The translations under genes and the position numbers were made by a program. From Geosiphon pyriformis (Eukaryota > Glomeromycota > Glomeromycetes > Archaeosporales > Geosiphonaceae): DNA of 64,000 nucleotides. The notes under the pieces were generated by a model. That model was not told where the DNA came from. It was given only the letters and a program-made list of their open reading frames with translations, and ran no database searches. Below are positions 22,190 to 34,857 of this stretch, in pieces; positions within the stretch are counted from its first letter, which is position 1, and each line of letters opens with the position of its first letter. The stretch lies in assembly GCA_016748015.1 (NCBI GenBank), contig JAAOMT010000441.1, positions 446,005-510,004 on the forward strand, in the 5' to 3' direction.

Positions 22190-22650
22190 AATCAGCCTGC
22201 CTTACAACTTAAATACTTCAACAACAACGGACAAGGAATAAAACCTGAAAAAACACACGAAATTGATGCTGAATATGACCTAAGATATTCAGGCAAGGAT
22301 ACTCTTGTTCTCAAACCCAAATCTCTCACAAAAATTAACCTCAAAATTGCATTCGAAATCCTGCCAGGAGCAATGATTCAAATTGCCTCCCAGTCCTCTC
22401 TGGCAAGCAAAGAAATCAATGTTAGAGGAGGAATAATTGATGCTGGATATACTGGAGACATAACAGTGATGCTTCAAAATGAAACTGACAAACCATTCAA
22501 GATCAAACATGCTGAGAAAATTGCCCAAGCTATTTACCTATCCTTAATCAACATTTCGGGTTTGCAACTAGTCAATCAAAGAGAACAATTAGGAAAAAGC
22601 GATAGAGGAACCCAAGATTTTGGTTCAACTGGACGATTCACAGTTCCAGT
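22190..22650 (+). pseudogene. dUTPase domain of copy 2
   Basis: All five trimeric dUTPase motifs are present in one open frame: EYDLRYSG (near 22270), SQSSLASKEI (near 22390; the usual Arg and Gly are Gln and Glu), GGIIDAGYTGDI (near 22432, motif-3 Asp intact), AEKIAQAI (near 22512) and RGTQDFGSTGR (near 22603-22635). Changes in motif 2 could weaken it. The domain sits between the Cys-rich module and RT, not after gag or as a separate gene. Confidence 0.88.
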
Positions 22651-22917
22651 TAATATAGCTCTTAACACACAGAACAAATCCCACCAGATTCTCAGACTTT
22701 CACAACCAATTACCATCTCACCCTTTGGAGAACATCCGGAAATCTACACTTGCACAAAGCCAACAACCACACAACAAATTTTTGAGTCCAATGAACAAGT
22801 CTGCTTGGAACATAATATTTTGATCCCAAACATTTATATTCCAGAAGGAACAAAGAAAGTCCAAGTTACTTTTTACAACCCCAATAATTACCCCATAATT
22901 TTATTAAATAATTTAGA

Positions 22918-23491
22918 NNNNNNNNNNNNNNNNNNNNNNNNNNNNNNNNNNNNNNNNNNNNNNNNNNNNNNNNNNNNNNNNNNNNNNNNNNNNNNNNNNN
23001 NNNNNNNNNNNNNNNNNNNNNNNNNNNNNNNNNNNNNNNNNNNNNNNNNNNNNNNNNNNNNNNNNNNNNNNNNNNNNNNNNNNNNNNNNNNNNNNNNNNN
23101 NNNNNNNNNNNNNNNNNNNNNNNNNNNNNNNNNNNNNNNNNNNNNNNNNNNNNNNNNNNNNNNNNNNNNNNNNNNNNNNNNNNNNNNNNNNNNNNNNNNN
23201 NNNNNNNNNNNNNNNNNNNNNNNNNNNNNNNNNNNNNNNNNNNNNNNNNNNNNNNNNNNNNNNNNNNNNNNNNNNNNNNNNNNNNNNNNNNNNNNNNNNN
23301 NNNNNNNNNNNNNNNNNNNNNNNNNNNNNNNNNNNNNNNNNNNNNNNNNNNNNNNNNNNNNNNNNNNNNNNNNNNNNNNNNNNNNNNNNNNNNNNNNNNN
23401 NNNNNNNNNNNNNNNNNNNNNNNNNNNNNNNNNNNNNNNNNNNNNNNNNNNNNNNNNNNNNNNNNNNNNNNNNNNNNNNNNNNNNNNNNNN
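22918..23491. other. Assembly gap (574 N)
   Basis: By alignment with copy 1 (9302-10156) about 855 bp should lie here, so the gap estimate is roughly 280 bp short or copy 2 carries a deletion. It hides the whole RT catalytic region. Confidence 0.9.
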
Positions 23492-24189
23492 GCTACTTCA
23501 GAAAAACAAGTTTAGCTTTTCTTGGTCACATTGTTAGCAAAGATGGAATTAAACCAGACCCCGGAAAAATCAGTACTGTCAAGAACTTCAAGACTTCACA
23601 AAATACCACAGAATTAAGAAGATTTATTGGATTAGCATCCTATTACCGAAAATTCATCAAAAGATTCTCAGAAATTGCAAAACCCCTCAACCAGCTCACT
23701 ACTAAAAATGTCGAATACAAATGGACAGAAGAACACCAAAATGCCTTCGAGATACTTAAGGAAAAACTCACAACAGCTCCAATTCTTGCCTATCCAGATT
23801 TCAGCAACTGATTCCAGTTAGCAACTGACACCTTTTATACTGCATTTGGTGTCATTCTATTATAGTTAGATGACAATGGAAATGAGCGAATAATTGCTTA
23901 TGCTAGTAGAACATTAAAGTCAGCCGAAAAGAACTACCCCGCAACAGAATTAGAAACCACAACAGTAATTTGGGCCCTACATCACTTCAACCTTTACCTC
24001 AGACCCAAAGAATTTGATATTATCACTGATAATATTGGACTTAAATGGCTTCAAAACAAAAACACCCAGCTAAATACAAAACAAACCTGATGAACAGGAT
24101 TTTTAGCTAATTACCAATACATCATACACTACAAACCAGGAAAACTCCACACCAACGTTGATTGTCTCTCAAGGATGAGGCAAGATTAA
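23492..24189 (+). pseudogene. RT thumb and RNase H of copy 2
   Basis: Begins in the RT connection (FIGLASYYRKFI near 23620) and continues through RNase H. The first Asp is in LATDTFYTAFG (near 23820), the Glu in ATELETTTVIWAL (near 23945), and the second Asp in IITDN (near 24027). Private stops occur near 23810, 23865 and 24090. It ends MRQD-TAA (24187-24189), the counterpart of TAG in copy 1, after which coding potential continues in the +1 frame. Confidence 0.82.
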
Positions 24190-24238
24190 AAAACAAAACC
24201 AACACCCATTTGAATTAACAGCATCAAAACAACAAACA

Positions 24239-25624
24239 ATGAACCCCGAAAACTACAACAATTTCAAACAATATTTGAAGACATTAACAATCCCAACAGA
24301 TTGGTTCCCAGATAAAAAACATTGGTTACAACAACAAGCCAAACAATATTTTCTACACAACAACATTATCTATCATCGAAATTTCAAAAACCCAACCAAA
24401 CCACTCAGATTAATACAAAAACAAAAAAAAGAGACCATTTTATACAATATGCACTCAGATCCTTCATCAGCACACTTCGAAAAAGATAGCACTACCCAAA
24501 GAACACTAGAATACTACTTTTGGCCTTGAATGAAAAAAGACATTCACAAATATGTCGAATCTTGTGATAGTTGTCAAAGAAGAAAAGGAACTCGCCCTAC
24601 AGAATCTTTAAATCCAATCAAAGTTGGACAGCCTTTTAACAGAGTTGGTATCAATTTAGTTGGACCACTATCTATTACCACTCAAGGAAACCGTTATATT
24701 GCAGTAGCTATAGATTATCTTACTAAATGGCCTGAAGCCAGAGCCATTCAACGAGCAGATGCAAAATCAGTAGTAAATTTCATCTACGAAGACATCATTT
24801 GTAGACATAGATGTCCAATTGAACTTTTATCTGATCAGGGAACACACTTTGTGAACAACCTGATACAAGAAATTTGTGAACAATTCAATGTCAAAAGACC
24901 TTTGTCTTCGCCCTACCATCCACAAACAAATGGACTTGTAGAACATTTTAACAGAACATTGTGTGAGTCATTAGCCAAAGTCTCAACCGATTTTGAGCAA
25001 GAATGGGATCTCTTTATTCCATCAGTGTTACTAGCATATAGGACATTAAAACAAAATACCACGAAACACACACCATTTGATTTAACTTATGGAAGGATGG
25101 CAACATTACCAATTAGTTTCACAGTGGAAACATACCCAGCACAACCGATCGATAAAAACAATTTCCAAGAAATGCTTCAGCGAAGAGCCTATACTCTGCT
25201 TAGCACATTGAAAGGAAAACAACAAATAGCAGCCACTCATATTGAACACTCTCAAGCTCAACAAAAAGAATGGCATGATGACAAATTGCTTTCAGTCACC
25301 AATAAATTCAAAATTAGAAACAAAGTTCTCTTATACAGAACTAAAGCTGAAAAACAATGGAGTGGAAAATTTGAAAATAAATGGGATGGACCATTCTTTA
25401 TCCATGAAGTCCTAGGCAATGGATCATATAAGCTAAGACTTGATGACAAAATCCTAGCAAAAGTTGCACATGGAGATCGTTTGAAACACTATCATTCCAG
25501 AAACAATCCTAAACCATTAATTCCACAAATTGGTACACATTCCTTTTTGATCAGTCCCGAAGATATTCCCTGAAACTTAGAACCAATAGTTGTCATTGAA
25601 CAACCTTCCAATCTGAACACTTAA
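24239..25624 (+). pseudogene. Integrase of copy 2
   Basis: ATG at 24239 opens the integrase frame, though the frame is open back to the RNase H stop. Zinc-finger residues NMHSDPSSAHF and CDSC are present. In the DDE core the first Asp reads Asn (GINL, near 24650), while LLSDQGTHF and the Glu in GLVEHFNRT are kept. The C-terminal GPFF motif lies near 25390. TGA near 24528 and near 25571 are private stops. Apart from these it is one frame of about 460 codons, ending in TAA at 25622-25624. Confidence 0.85.
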
Positions 25625-25740
25625 TTTAATTTTACTAGTTATTCTCTTATAATTTAGAACAATCTCACAAAAACAAAACAAAAATAACATAAAAACCCAT
25701 AAACCAAAAATAAATTTTTATTTTTTCAAGTGCTTATAAT

Positions 25741-26458
25741 GACTATTTCTTAAAACATTCAACAATTATCCCAAAAACTAATGTTAGCTTTAAAAACAAT
25801 ACACAAATTATTCATTACTGTTACTGGAAACCACATAAATTATACCTAAACAGAAGTAGTTACAAATTTAGCCCCAAATTCATGAAAATATCACCCGTAT
25901 AAAAAGAACACAAGAAGTTATACTGGAATTCACCTGCCAGAACTTTTAAAGCTTGCTTTAAGAGAAAACCTAATGCTCACTCCGATTAGTATCCCACCAA
26001 ATGCTACAAGTCAACAAAAACTTCAACTGTGTCTCAATGAAGAAAACACTGAATATCCTTCAATCTATAGATATTTTCACATTGGAAAAACACTCTACGA
26101 ACGGAAACTGGAACTTACAACAGCAAACCTCACAAAAGAAGCTATTCAGAAACAACTCCACAACAAATTCAAGACAACAGCTGGATCAACAAACAGTCAC
26201 TATAGGCTTAGAACTGCTCTTAGACTTTATGACCTATTCCACACCTGTGAAAACGTACTACAAAACCCAATTTTTCAACCTTTGAAGATCCAATACATTG
26301 GAAAGCTTACAGAACTGAAATTTCAACAATTTTCAGACCAAATTTCTTCAATAATTTTGGATTATTATCTGGAAATAACAGACAGTACTTGGACTTCGAC
26401 AGAGCTTAGTCTTGAGAAGGAAGTTATGTTACCAGACAAAATTAGAGATATTATTTAG
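25741..26458 (+). pseudogene. ORF3 of copy 2
   Basis: Homologue of 12413-13132, with ATG at 25740 in the same context. It is stopped early by TAA (CAA in copy 1) and by at least two more stops before 25973, then open to the end. The last 160 residues align closely with copy 1 and end in the same LTR-encoded PDKIRDII. Function unknown. Confidence 0.7.
26414..26423 (+). other. Polypurine tract of copy 2
   Basis: GAGAAGGAAG, three bases before the 3' LTR; aligns with GAAGAGGAGG of copy 1. Confidence 0.6.
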
Positions 26459-27408
26459 CATGAAATTATCTTATAATTCCTATTATTAATTAGCATATAT
26501 TATCATTTCAAATGATCACTTATTACATTAGCAAAAATGTCCGAAATTATCATTTAATTAATAACCCAAATTGTACACAACACAAATGTAATCTAATTGT
26601 GATGATCAATCATGCAATACCCCAAACTATGTAACATTCAAAAGTTCGCTGAAATTTATAGAAATTTGCCAAAATAATTGATAGTTCACCGAAATATCTA
26701 ATAGTTTGCAGAAATAACTTGTAGTTTACCGAAATGTATCTTTAGTTCAGTGAAATTGTAGAAAATAGCAAAGTTCAAGTTTATAGAATAGTGTTATGAC
26801 AAGTTGTATAAAAGAAGAGCTTCTCTTTTCGAGAAAATGTATCTTACTTTAGATTTATCTTTTAAAACCATTCCTATACACACAAAAAAAAATAAATATC
26901 AAATAATTCAAAAAACTAAATTCTTTAATTATTGTACTTGGAAAATTCCCAAAACCCAACTAACATTTCGAAATTGATTAGCTACCAATTTCAGTAAACT
27001 GTTAGTGATTCCAGGCCTGGATAGAAAACGTTTTCCTTGATAAAATTCTATTTCTTTTACACTTCTTTTATTTTTCTTTTTTTTTCTTATTACAATTATT
27101 AGGGTAGCCTACAGACGAGATTTCTGTAGAAGAGTTGACTTTCATAGCAAAGTAACTACACATTTTTAGTAAGCTTCCAGACAAACAATTCCTGGGAAAG
27201 AGTTGACATTTACTACAACGTAACTACATAAAGTAACTGGCAAGGAATTGGCCATTCTACATATAAGCCCAGCAAGTTCAAATTATAGAAGATAATTTGA
27301 AGATAAATTCAGTTACTGGAGGTTCAACCACATCCAGAAAACGTGAATTCACAGCAAATAAGTATTAACAACATTACAGAAAAGAGACCAAAAAAACCTC
27401 TGGTAACA
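26427..27408 (+). repeat. 3' LTR of copy 2
   Basis: 982 bp with canonical ends TGTTACCAGA and TCTGGTAACA, motif array 26644-26755, TATA box 26807-26813. Confidence 0.95.
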
Positions 27409-27412
27409 ATGC
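27409..27412. repeat. Target-site duplication ATGC (right) of LTR copy 2
   Basis: Matches 17821-17824; the interrupted satellite unit resumes right after it. Confidence 0.8.
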
Positions 27413-27480
27413 TAATATTATATTAATATCTACTTTTTATTTAAAAATACTACAACTTGTTTATCTAACAAAGCAGAAAC
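27413..27480 (+). repeat. Remainder of satellite unit
   Basis: TAATATTATATTAATATCTAC and the following 45 bp match the units at 17261, 17456 and 17639, so this is the right half of the unit split by LTR copy 2. Confidence 0.7.
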
Positions 27481-30400
27481 ATGTCTATAAGATTTATACT
27501 TCTTAACAATTTTAAATGTATTAGATTTATTGTAGCCAAAACTATATGCAGAAATATAATGAAAAGTCTTTTATAAATAGGCTCAAACATACTTAATAGA
27601 AATATTATTCAGAATTTTTAAAACTCTTTTTTCTAATAAGACAAATTTGTAGTCATAACTTGTTCAAGCTTCTTATTTTATCTTTCTTCAAATTTGCTCA
27701 ATAAAATTACATTCACAATAGAACTTAAAATATAACAAAAACCCATGTTTACTAATTGTTTTTATGATTTGTTGCAATTGTATTTTCTCAGCCAAAAAGT
27801 CTGGTTGACTTGTAATATAATATTGAGTACAGCATACTAAAAAAATATTAATTTCAGATAAAATAAGTAGTGTTTCAGTTTTATTATAATCATAATTGTT
27901 ATCTGAATTCTTATCTTTTTTGGATTGTTTTTTTGTATATATAAGACACAGACTATTAATTTACAAATTTCATTTTTGTAAGATATGACACAATTTTTTT
28001 GGCTTATTATTTTTATTTTGCATATTTTGGCTAATCTTTATTTTATCTTGAATAAATTATGTTATATAGTATTTTTGTTGTTTGTTTTTTCTTTTAAAAT
28101 TCAGTTTTGTTAAAATTAAAGCATTATTTACATAGATATTATGATTGAATAATTAATTAAAGCAAAATATTTTTTTACAGTTAAGATAAAAATATTTAAA
28201 AAGGCAAATTACTTTTTATACTAATTAGTTAATTATATTATTACTTTTCTATTAGCTATCTCAGAATATTCTTAACTTGATAATAACTCTAGTTTTTGTT
28301 GGAAGATTTAGTTTTTTGCTATTATTATTACTAATATGTAATGCTTTATAACAAAAACACATAAAATTAAAGACTATTAAATTTTAACTCTTACTTTTTT
28401 TCTTAATGCATGTTTTTTTTTTATAAGCCATATATTGGGTTGATTATTAAAAGCATAAAAATATGTTTTATTATAAGTAACTAGAATATGTTCTATAAAG
28501 TCAAAAAATATATTTAAAATTGGTAATATTATTAATTTTTCATTTTCTGGTTCAAATAATTTCATAAAATAAGTATATTATATTATTTTTGTTGTAAATA
28601 TTTGGTAATATATTATAACATTCTCTTATTTATATTCATCATAATAAATGTTTTGTCTATCTTTACAAAATATATAATTTTATTTTACATATATCAAATT
28701 ATAGTAAATTCTAAAACATAATAATTATTAATATTAAAGTATTGTGAAATAACCTTATTATAAAGAAAGATTTATAACAATAATACTTTTTAGTTCTTAA
28801 ATTTTGTATTGTGAAGTTATTTTAAGCATGTTTTTTTAATATTTTTATTTATAAGCAATAAAATATGCTTGTTTTAAAATCTTGAAAAAAGTTAATTATA
28901 AAAAAAAAAGTAGTTTGCTTATTTATATAAACAATGAGCAGTCTATTTATTTTCCAGATTTTTTTGTTTTTCAAAAACAGAAAGTACAATATAACTGCTA
29001 CTTTTAACTTTGGTTTTTCCATTTAATATATATATAAAGTATAAAATTAAGTACTGCATACAAAAATAATCAAAAGTGCTTAAGAATAAAACTTAACATT
29101 TTTATTCATTATATAAAATACTAAGTTTTTTTTGCAAAAAACAAAGCTTTTTTTTTATATTACAGTTAGCTTCATTTTTTTTCTTTATAATTGCTATTTA
29201 ATTCTGGTTTTTTGTTTTGATAGCAGATTATAAGAGCAAAAAAAGTGGTAATTGACTTGCATGTTTTTGCAATTTATATATGTTTCTTTTCTATTCTTTT
29301 TTTGCACTTTAAACTGCTTTGAAATTTACTTATATATATCTTTCTTAGATAATATCCAGCTGAATTTTTTTATTTTAAGAGTTTTTGTTTATTCTTATAA
29401 ATTAAAAAATCAAGTTTTGTATTTGAAATTATATTTTTATTTTCACCTAGTTGTAATATTGCTTTTACTTTTAATTTTTTTTGTCTTTTTTTCATATTTT
29501 GATCTTTTTTATTTTTAATCAAATAAATAAAAATAATTAGCACATAAATATAAAATTATACAAAAAGAAATGTTAATATATACATACAAATAAGACATTT
29601 TGTATTTAAAAAGCTATTGATATGAAAAAAAAATAAAACTATTATATTACTTAAAGTATGTACAGTATACATCTATATTTTTGAGCAATTACACAAGATA
29701 ATATACACATGACCTTCTCATATAATTTGTAGTAAGAGGTCCAATTTGTTTATAAGCTATATAAAAGAAAATAATTTTAAAATACTATAATTCTATCAAT
29801 ACTTGTTCAATTATTAAAAGGGAAAACAAGTTTTAATCCTTAAAAGCAGCTTAAAAAAACTTGTTTTATAGTTTTTGTCTTCTTATACTGTATAAAATGT
29901 TTTAGTATTTTGAATTCAGATCTTAAAATATGTGAGTTAAGATAATATGTACCATATATATTATAGAAATTTTTAACCAAAAAATACTTAAAACTTTTTA
30001 AGCAAAAAAATATTTTATTACAAAAAACTTGTATTAATTATATTTAAAATAATAATAATAATAAAGTTAATTTGGTGATAAAATATAATATAAAGTTCAA
30101 AACAAATTTTTAAAAAATTTTTAAATAATATGTTTAGTTTGGTTTAGTTTTTCAATAAAATTAAGCAATTTGAATAAAATTAAAAGTATTTGTAACAATA
30201 CAAAAAAACAATATTATTATTTGTAAAAGTATTGAATTAAATTTTATGGTTCTTAATTTAAATTTAAATGTAATAATAATTTTGGTTTAATTAAAGATTT
30301 TATTATAAAACTATGAGTAGTTGATTTTGACAATACAGAACAAGAAAAGGTTGCGGTCGAAAAGTTTGAAAAACAAAATTGAAGTATCTTCTCATGGCAC

Positions 30401-31674
30401 ATTTCATGGTTCATTTCAAAGGTTTCAATCATCTTTTCTTTCAATTTCTGAGGAACTCTTACACTGAAAAAAAACTTGATTAAAGAATTAATTATTATAA
30501 GTTCATTAAGAGAACGTAAGAAAAATCATATTTCCTTTTGGAATAAAAGGTAAAAAAGAAAAGTTTTAAAAAAAGGTTTGGTCTATTTCCTCAAGCAAAG
30601 GTGTGAATTATATATGAAAAGAAAGGAAAAAGGAAAGAAAGAAGGAATATAAACCAAACTCGCGAGAACTAAATTAAAGAAAACCATCCTGACCTTGACC
30701 TTTTTATTGATGATAACCATCAAGAAATTTTAGGAACAAAAAGAAACTTTTACTAAACGTTTTAGACAAAATATATTTATTTTCCAGATTTTAAATTTCA
30801 ATCGCCATCTCCAAAATCCTAATATTTATCATGTCAAGACTTGTGTTAGTGATTTAAAGAATAAAGACTTTTACAAAAGCTACTCATGGATATCGAGACT
30901 AAGGTAAAAAGAAGAGATAATAGCAAAATATGAAAGCAAGGAATAGTGGGTTATGCTTTTAATTCGCTTACTCTAATTATTTTATATGTGAAATAAAATC
31001 TTCGAGCTTGATACTTCGGGTGACGTAAAATATTCACTTTGCCTGATTTTGTTACAGCACGTCCCATATTGTATATTTCAAGTGTTTTAAAATTTATGTT
31101 AAGTCTAATTTTTATAACTTATTATTAACTAAAAATACATAATCTGTAAAATAAAATAACACTTCTTAAATTTGAAATTTTAACAATGAAATAAAAATAT
31201 TAATACCAAAAAACACGGTACATATATTCCAAAAATGATGGTCAGAAACAGATCAATTAAATGAAAAAATAAAAAGTTTTATTAAACTTTTATCACTTTA
31301 AAATTCTATAACACCTTTCAGGTATCAAGAACTTTTAATAAATCATTGTTTCAGATTTTGTAGCTTAAAAAAAAGATTAATCAAGAAAATTCTTGCTGAC
31401 TCTGTGACTATGTGCTAAATTTTGTCATCTTTAAGCGTTTTTCGCTTCTGATTGAAAACGTAATTGACAATTTCGCCTCGAGATTATTTATAAAAAGGCT
31501 ATCGATCCTCCAAATCCTGCTATATATCAATCACCTTTTATCCTGCAAAATAAACGTCTAGCGGCGAATTTGCCATATATTTATCCAATTAGAGTGATTC
31601 ATTTTAAATGAATTTCTAGAAGCTTCCCACATACCATCCGGGGATGCTTTTTACCAATTCTCGCCCACTCACAC
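27481..31674. other. AT-rich intergenic region without a supported gene
   Basis: Long A+T runs with short frames of Phe/Leu/Ile/Lys only. A slightly more balanced piece at 30250-30480 could be a short exon or relic on the minus strand but lacks recognisable homology. From about 30,500 on, base composition becomes normal for host DNA, probably the 3' flank of the LEA-like gene. Confidence 0.6.
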
Positions 31675-33550
31675 TTATTTCAGACCGGCAGCTTCACCGA
31701 TTTTGCGAAGTTCTGTGAGGGGATCGTCAGGAATATGAGTTTGGGGATTAGTATTTGCTAATTGGGGATGCCCTTTTTCGTGCTTTTCGATGTCTTTATC
31801 CTCATGTTTATTAGACTTTGGGGACTGAGCTGTGCTTTGTTGGTCAATTGACGCTGTAGTGTGAGCAGGCTCTTCTTCGGTTGACTGACCCAATTTCAAA
31901 TTGGCATTTTGTGCGGCTTCACTGTTGTCCGAGACAAAGGATGACGCGAGTTTACGGATTTGTGAACGGCTTTCGTCAACTTCATTAGTGAGCGAAGAAT
32001 GTTTATTGGTCTCTGGAGTAAAAGTATTTGGTGACTTTTGACCTGTTACTCTCTCGGTTTCTTCTTCTATTCCCCTAGCCTTATTGTTACCTTCGCTTTT
32101 AGGCTGCTAGAGAAAAATATTGTAATTTTTGAAGTTTTAATGAACTATGGTGAATAGGGTACTTGGTGTTTTTGAATTATAACTTAAATTTACCAATTCA
32201 CCAACTTGGTCTTGAAACCCCTTGTAGAAAAATGCCGAGCTTGAATAGTCATGAAAGAAAAATCAAACGAGAATGAAATATTTCACGACTTACAATGCCG
32301 GCGTTAAGTTTTTCCCCAATGCTTTGTGCACTTTCTTTTACTCTCTCGCCTTTTTCTTGGACGTTTTCTCTTGCCTTGGAACCTTCTTTTTCGACAGTTT
32401 TCTTCATTTGATTTCCTGTGTTACTTGCTTTTTCTTTGATCTGATTGACATTTTCTTGAGCACTTTCTTTCAACTCGCTTCCTTTTTCTTTGAAATTTTC
32501 CTTCATATTTTGCATTTCCTCTGTGGCGTTACCCGTTAAATTTCTCGTCTTTTCTTTTGCCTCTCTAGCTTCTTCTTGGGCGCTTTTTTTCACATTTTGC
32601 GCCTTCTCTTTTGTAGTATCCGCCAAATTTTCCGCTTTTTCTTTGGCCTTATCTTTTATTTGCTTTCCTTTTTCCATCATATCATTTACAATCTCCTTCG
32701 GACTATCTAATTTAGAGGAAACCTTTTCTTTGGCTTCATTTGATTTCTGTTGTAAATTTTCTCTCGCATTAACACCTATTATAGCATCTGCTGATTGTCG
32801 AACTTTCTCTTTCACATAATCCACAGCCTGCTTTCCTCTAGTAGGAATGTCCTCAAATTCAGTTTCACCTTTCTCATGTCCTTTTCGGGGAGTGTTTTCA
32901 TTTACGTGATTACCTTGATTTTCATTTAAATGACTACCTCCTTGCATTGATTCTTTAATTTGTCCTGCTTTTTCTTTTGCCTCTTCTTTTACCTCACCGC
33001 TTTTCTCTTTAAGATACTGTCCACGTCCTTTTATTGATTTTGCAGCAGAAACCGACTGTGTATCTAGTCCCTCTGGACGCATTACCCTTGCTGCTGCGTC
33101 ATATACTTTATGCTTTACATTTTCTACAAAGTTTTTTGCAGCATTCGCAGCCTCCTCAACTGTTGCTGGTAAAGAAACACCCGAAGTATGGCTGTCGTCA
33201 GCATTATCCGGCTGATTATTTCGCTGGGTAGGTGGTATATCGTCTTTGGTCAGATGCTCATGCGCTTTATTGATAGCGTGACCTTCAGTGAATGGCTTAT
33301 CACGAGTGTACCCGACACCGAGCGGATTTTCATCTTTTGGTCCAAGTAGGTGAGGTGGGTCACGTGATCCTTCAGTATCTTTAACCTGTTTTTTTTGACC
33401 GATTGTTGTATAGAGTCGATTTGTGTAAGAACGCGTCAGAACGGTAATAGTGTTAATACGCGGAATACGATGTGAAGATAATCGTATGTGTAAATTTGAT
33501 TGGAAGTGACGAGTCTGTCGAAGTGATGATAATAATAGGCGACTTTTCAT
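31675..33550 (-). CDS. Mitochondrial LEA-like (late embryogenesis abundant) protein, 2 exons
   Basis: Exons 33550-32294 and 32106-31675, with an intron of 187 bp (donor GTAAGT, acceptor tandem CTAGCAG, so a 3-bp alternative is possible). Product 562 residues. The start at 33550 is chosen because the next 50 residues are rich in Arg, Ser and Leu with no acidic residue, a typical mitochondrial presequence. The frame continues upstream only through Met/Ile repeats of a microsatellite. Residues about 190-415 are repeats of 11-mer type such as AKEKAENLADTTKEKAQNVK, very rich in Lys, Glu, Ala and Gln with few hydrophobics, as in group 3 LEA proteins, which fold into helices on drying and protect membranes and enzymes. 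The second exon is hydrophilic and Thr/Gln/Pro-rich, with a LTELRKIGEAAGLK end. Role in desiccation or spore tolerance is inference from family. Confidence 0.8.
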
Positions 33551-33668
33551 TGTGATTTCAAGATTATTTAGCCCAAGTGAATTCAATGTAAGAAAAAAAG
33601 AAAGCATATAGATTTTATATAAATTTTTTTGGTGTTGTAAAAGAAACTTGGAAGCTGTGGCATCAATA

Positions 33669-33701
33669 ATAATAATAATAATCATCATCATCATCATCAT
33701 T
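33669..33701. repeat. Microsatellite (AAT)n-(CAT)n
   Basis: AATAATAAT followed by CATCATCAT, directly upstream of the LEA-like gene's start; creates a spurious Met/Ile extension in frame. Confidence 0.8.
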
Positions 33702-34591
33702 ACTCATAACTTCATCATTTTTACAAAGCGGCATGATAAACTAACATAATAATAAGGGGAAATGCGGTAATGCAGCAAGAGTTGTGTGTGAAAAATTCGT
33801 CATTATCATTTCACACTTTTTGCGAATCAGCCACCTGTTAGCCCAAATTCCGATTAGCAAGGAAAATGATTGGCACTATTTTAAAAGTTTTTGTTTTTGA
33901 TGTCTTTTTTTTTTTTTTTTAAATAAATTTCTTCGATTGTCATTTCATCAGGTTGATTATTAGTTCAAGAATTGAAATAGCTCATGGGGCAAGAAATTTG
34001 TTATTTAAGATTGGTTTTAGTATGCCGAAAAAAACTTTAGGCTTAACATTAATCATTGGAAAAATGATTATTTATTTTCTGAGTCATGATGCCAAAATAT
34101 CTTATAGTAGGACAGCGAAAAGGAATTGAAAAAAAGAATGGGTTAAACATATATACGATATAAATTTTAGGTTGTCATACAAATAATTCACCTTTCACAA
34201 ATAAACATGAAATTCTTGTATGACACATAGGCAAATACGAATTATAAACCTTAAATTAGATTACTGGAAAAAAACACTTGAAATGATTAAATTTGTTAAA
34301 AAAGTATCAAGACTTTCAAATGAGTCCCAATACTAAAAAGCAAAACCTTATATTCATTGATTCTATTTTGGAATATACAATTCCACTAGATATTAATAAA
34401 AAGTGATGAAATAAAATAAGATTATTTCATTTCATCGATCAGATTCCATTTAAATTCCTAATCATCATGTTCAAATTCCATCGGTGACTTTCTATGTAGC
34501 AGAGGCTGAATTATCATAAATTTGAAAAATCTTCCATGATGATCATAATAACAATAACAATAACAACAATAATAATAATAATAATAATAAC

Positions 34592-34623
<32 letters not shown>

Positions 34624-34857
34624 GTTATCTAACCGTTAAAATTCTAAACAATCCTTTTCCTAAAATGTGGAAATTATCAAAAATGCCTCACCAGAAAAGG
34701 AATAATAAATAGGTTACATTATTGCCCTTACTTTAGAACTGCTTGAATCACATTCTATCAATCAGGAATCTTCGCGACCTTAAACAAATATAAAGAGACG
34801 GCAAATCATTTAATTACTAAGATTTTCGAGGCCGATCGGATTCATCTAGTAAAAAGG
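33702..34857. other. Intergenic region between LEA-like and dynein light chain genes
   Basis: Upstream region of the LEA-like gene and 3' flank of the dynein gene. Apart from a long AAT/AAC microsatellite at about 34545-34622, I see no coding or RNA feature. Confidence 0.6.
34545..34622. repeat. Microsatellite (AAT/AAC)n
   Basis: About 26 consecutive AAY-type triplets. Confidence 0.85.

Larger units (their letters stand above)
17825..27408 (+). mobile_element. Ty3/gypsy-type LTR retrotransposon with dUTPase, copy 2
   Basis: Second copy of the family, same orientation, starting 3.7 kb after copy 1 ends. Full LTRs (982 bp each), 4-bp duplication ATGC, primer site and purine tract are present. 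A 574-N gap removes the region between dUTPase and late RT. Gag, protease, Cys-rich and dUTPase are in one frame and better kept than in copy 1. The integrase core has Asn for its first catalytic Asp, so this copy is also non-autonomous. Confidence 0.95.

Noticed and set aside
22019-23515. A ~498-codon frame through the dUTPase region
   Set aside because: It runs through 574 N; the length is an artefact of the gap.
30253-30480. Possible minus-strand exon
   Set aside because: A short balanced frame after a pyrimidine-AG, but no recognisable homology and no joining exon found.
32273-32819. Plus-strand hydrophobic open frames (Phe/Ser/Leu-rich)
   Set aside because: They are antisense to the Lys/Glu/Ala-rich repeats of the LEA-like gene; their composition follows from that.
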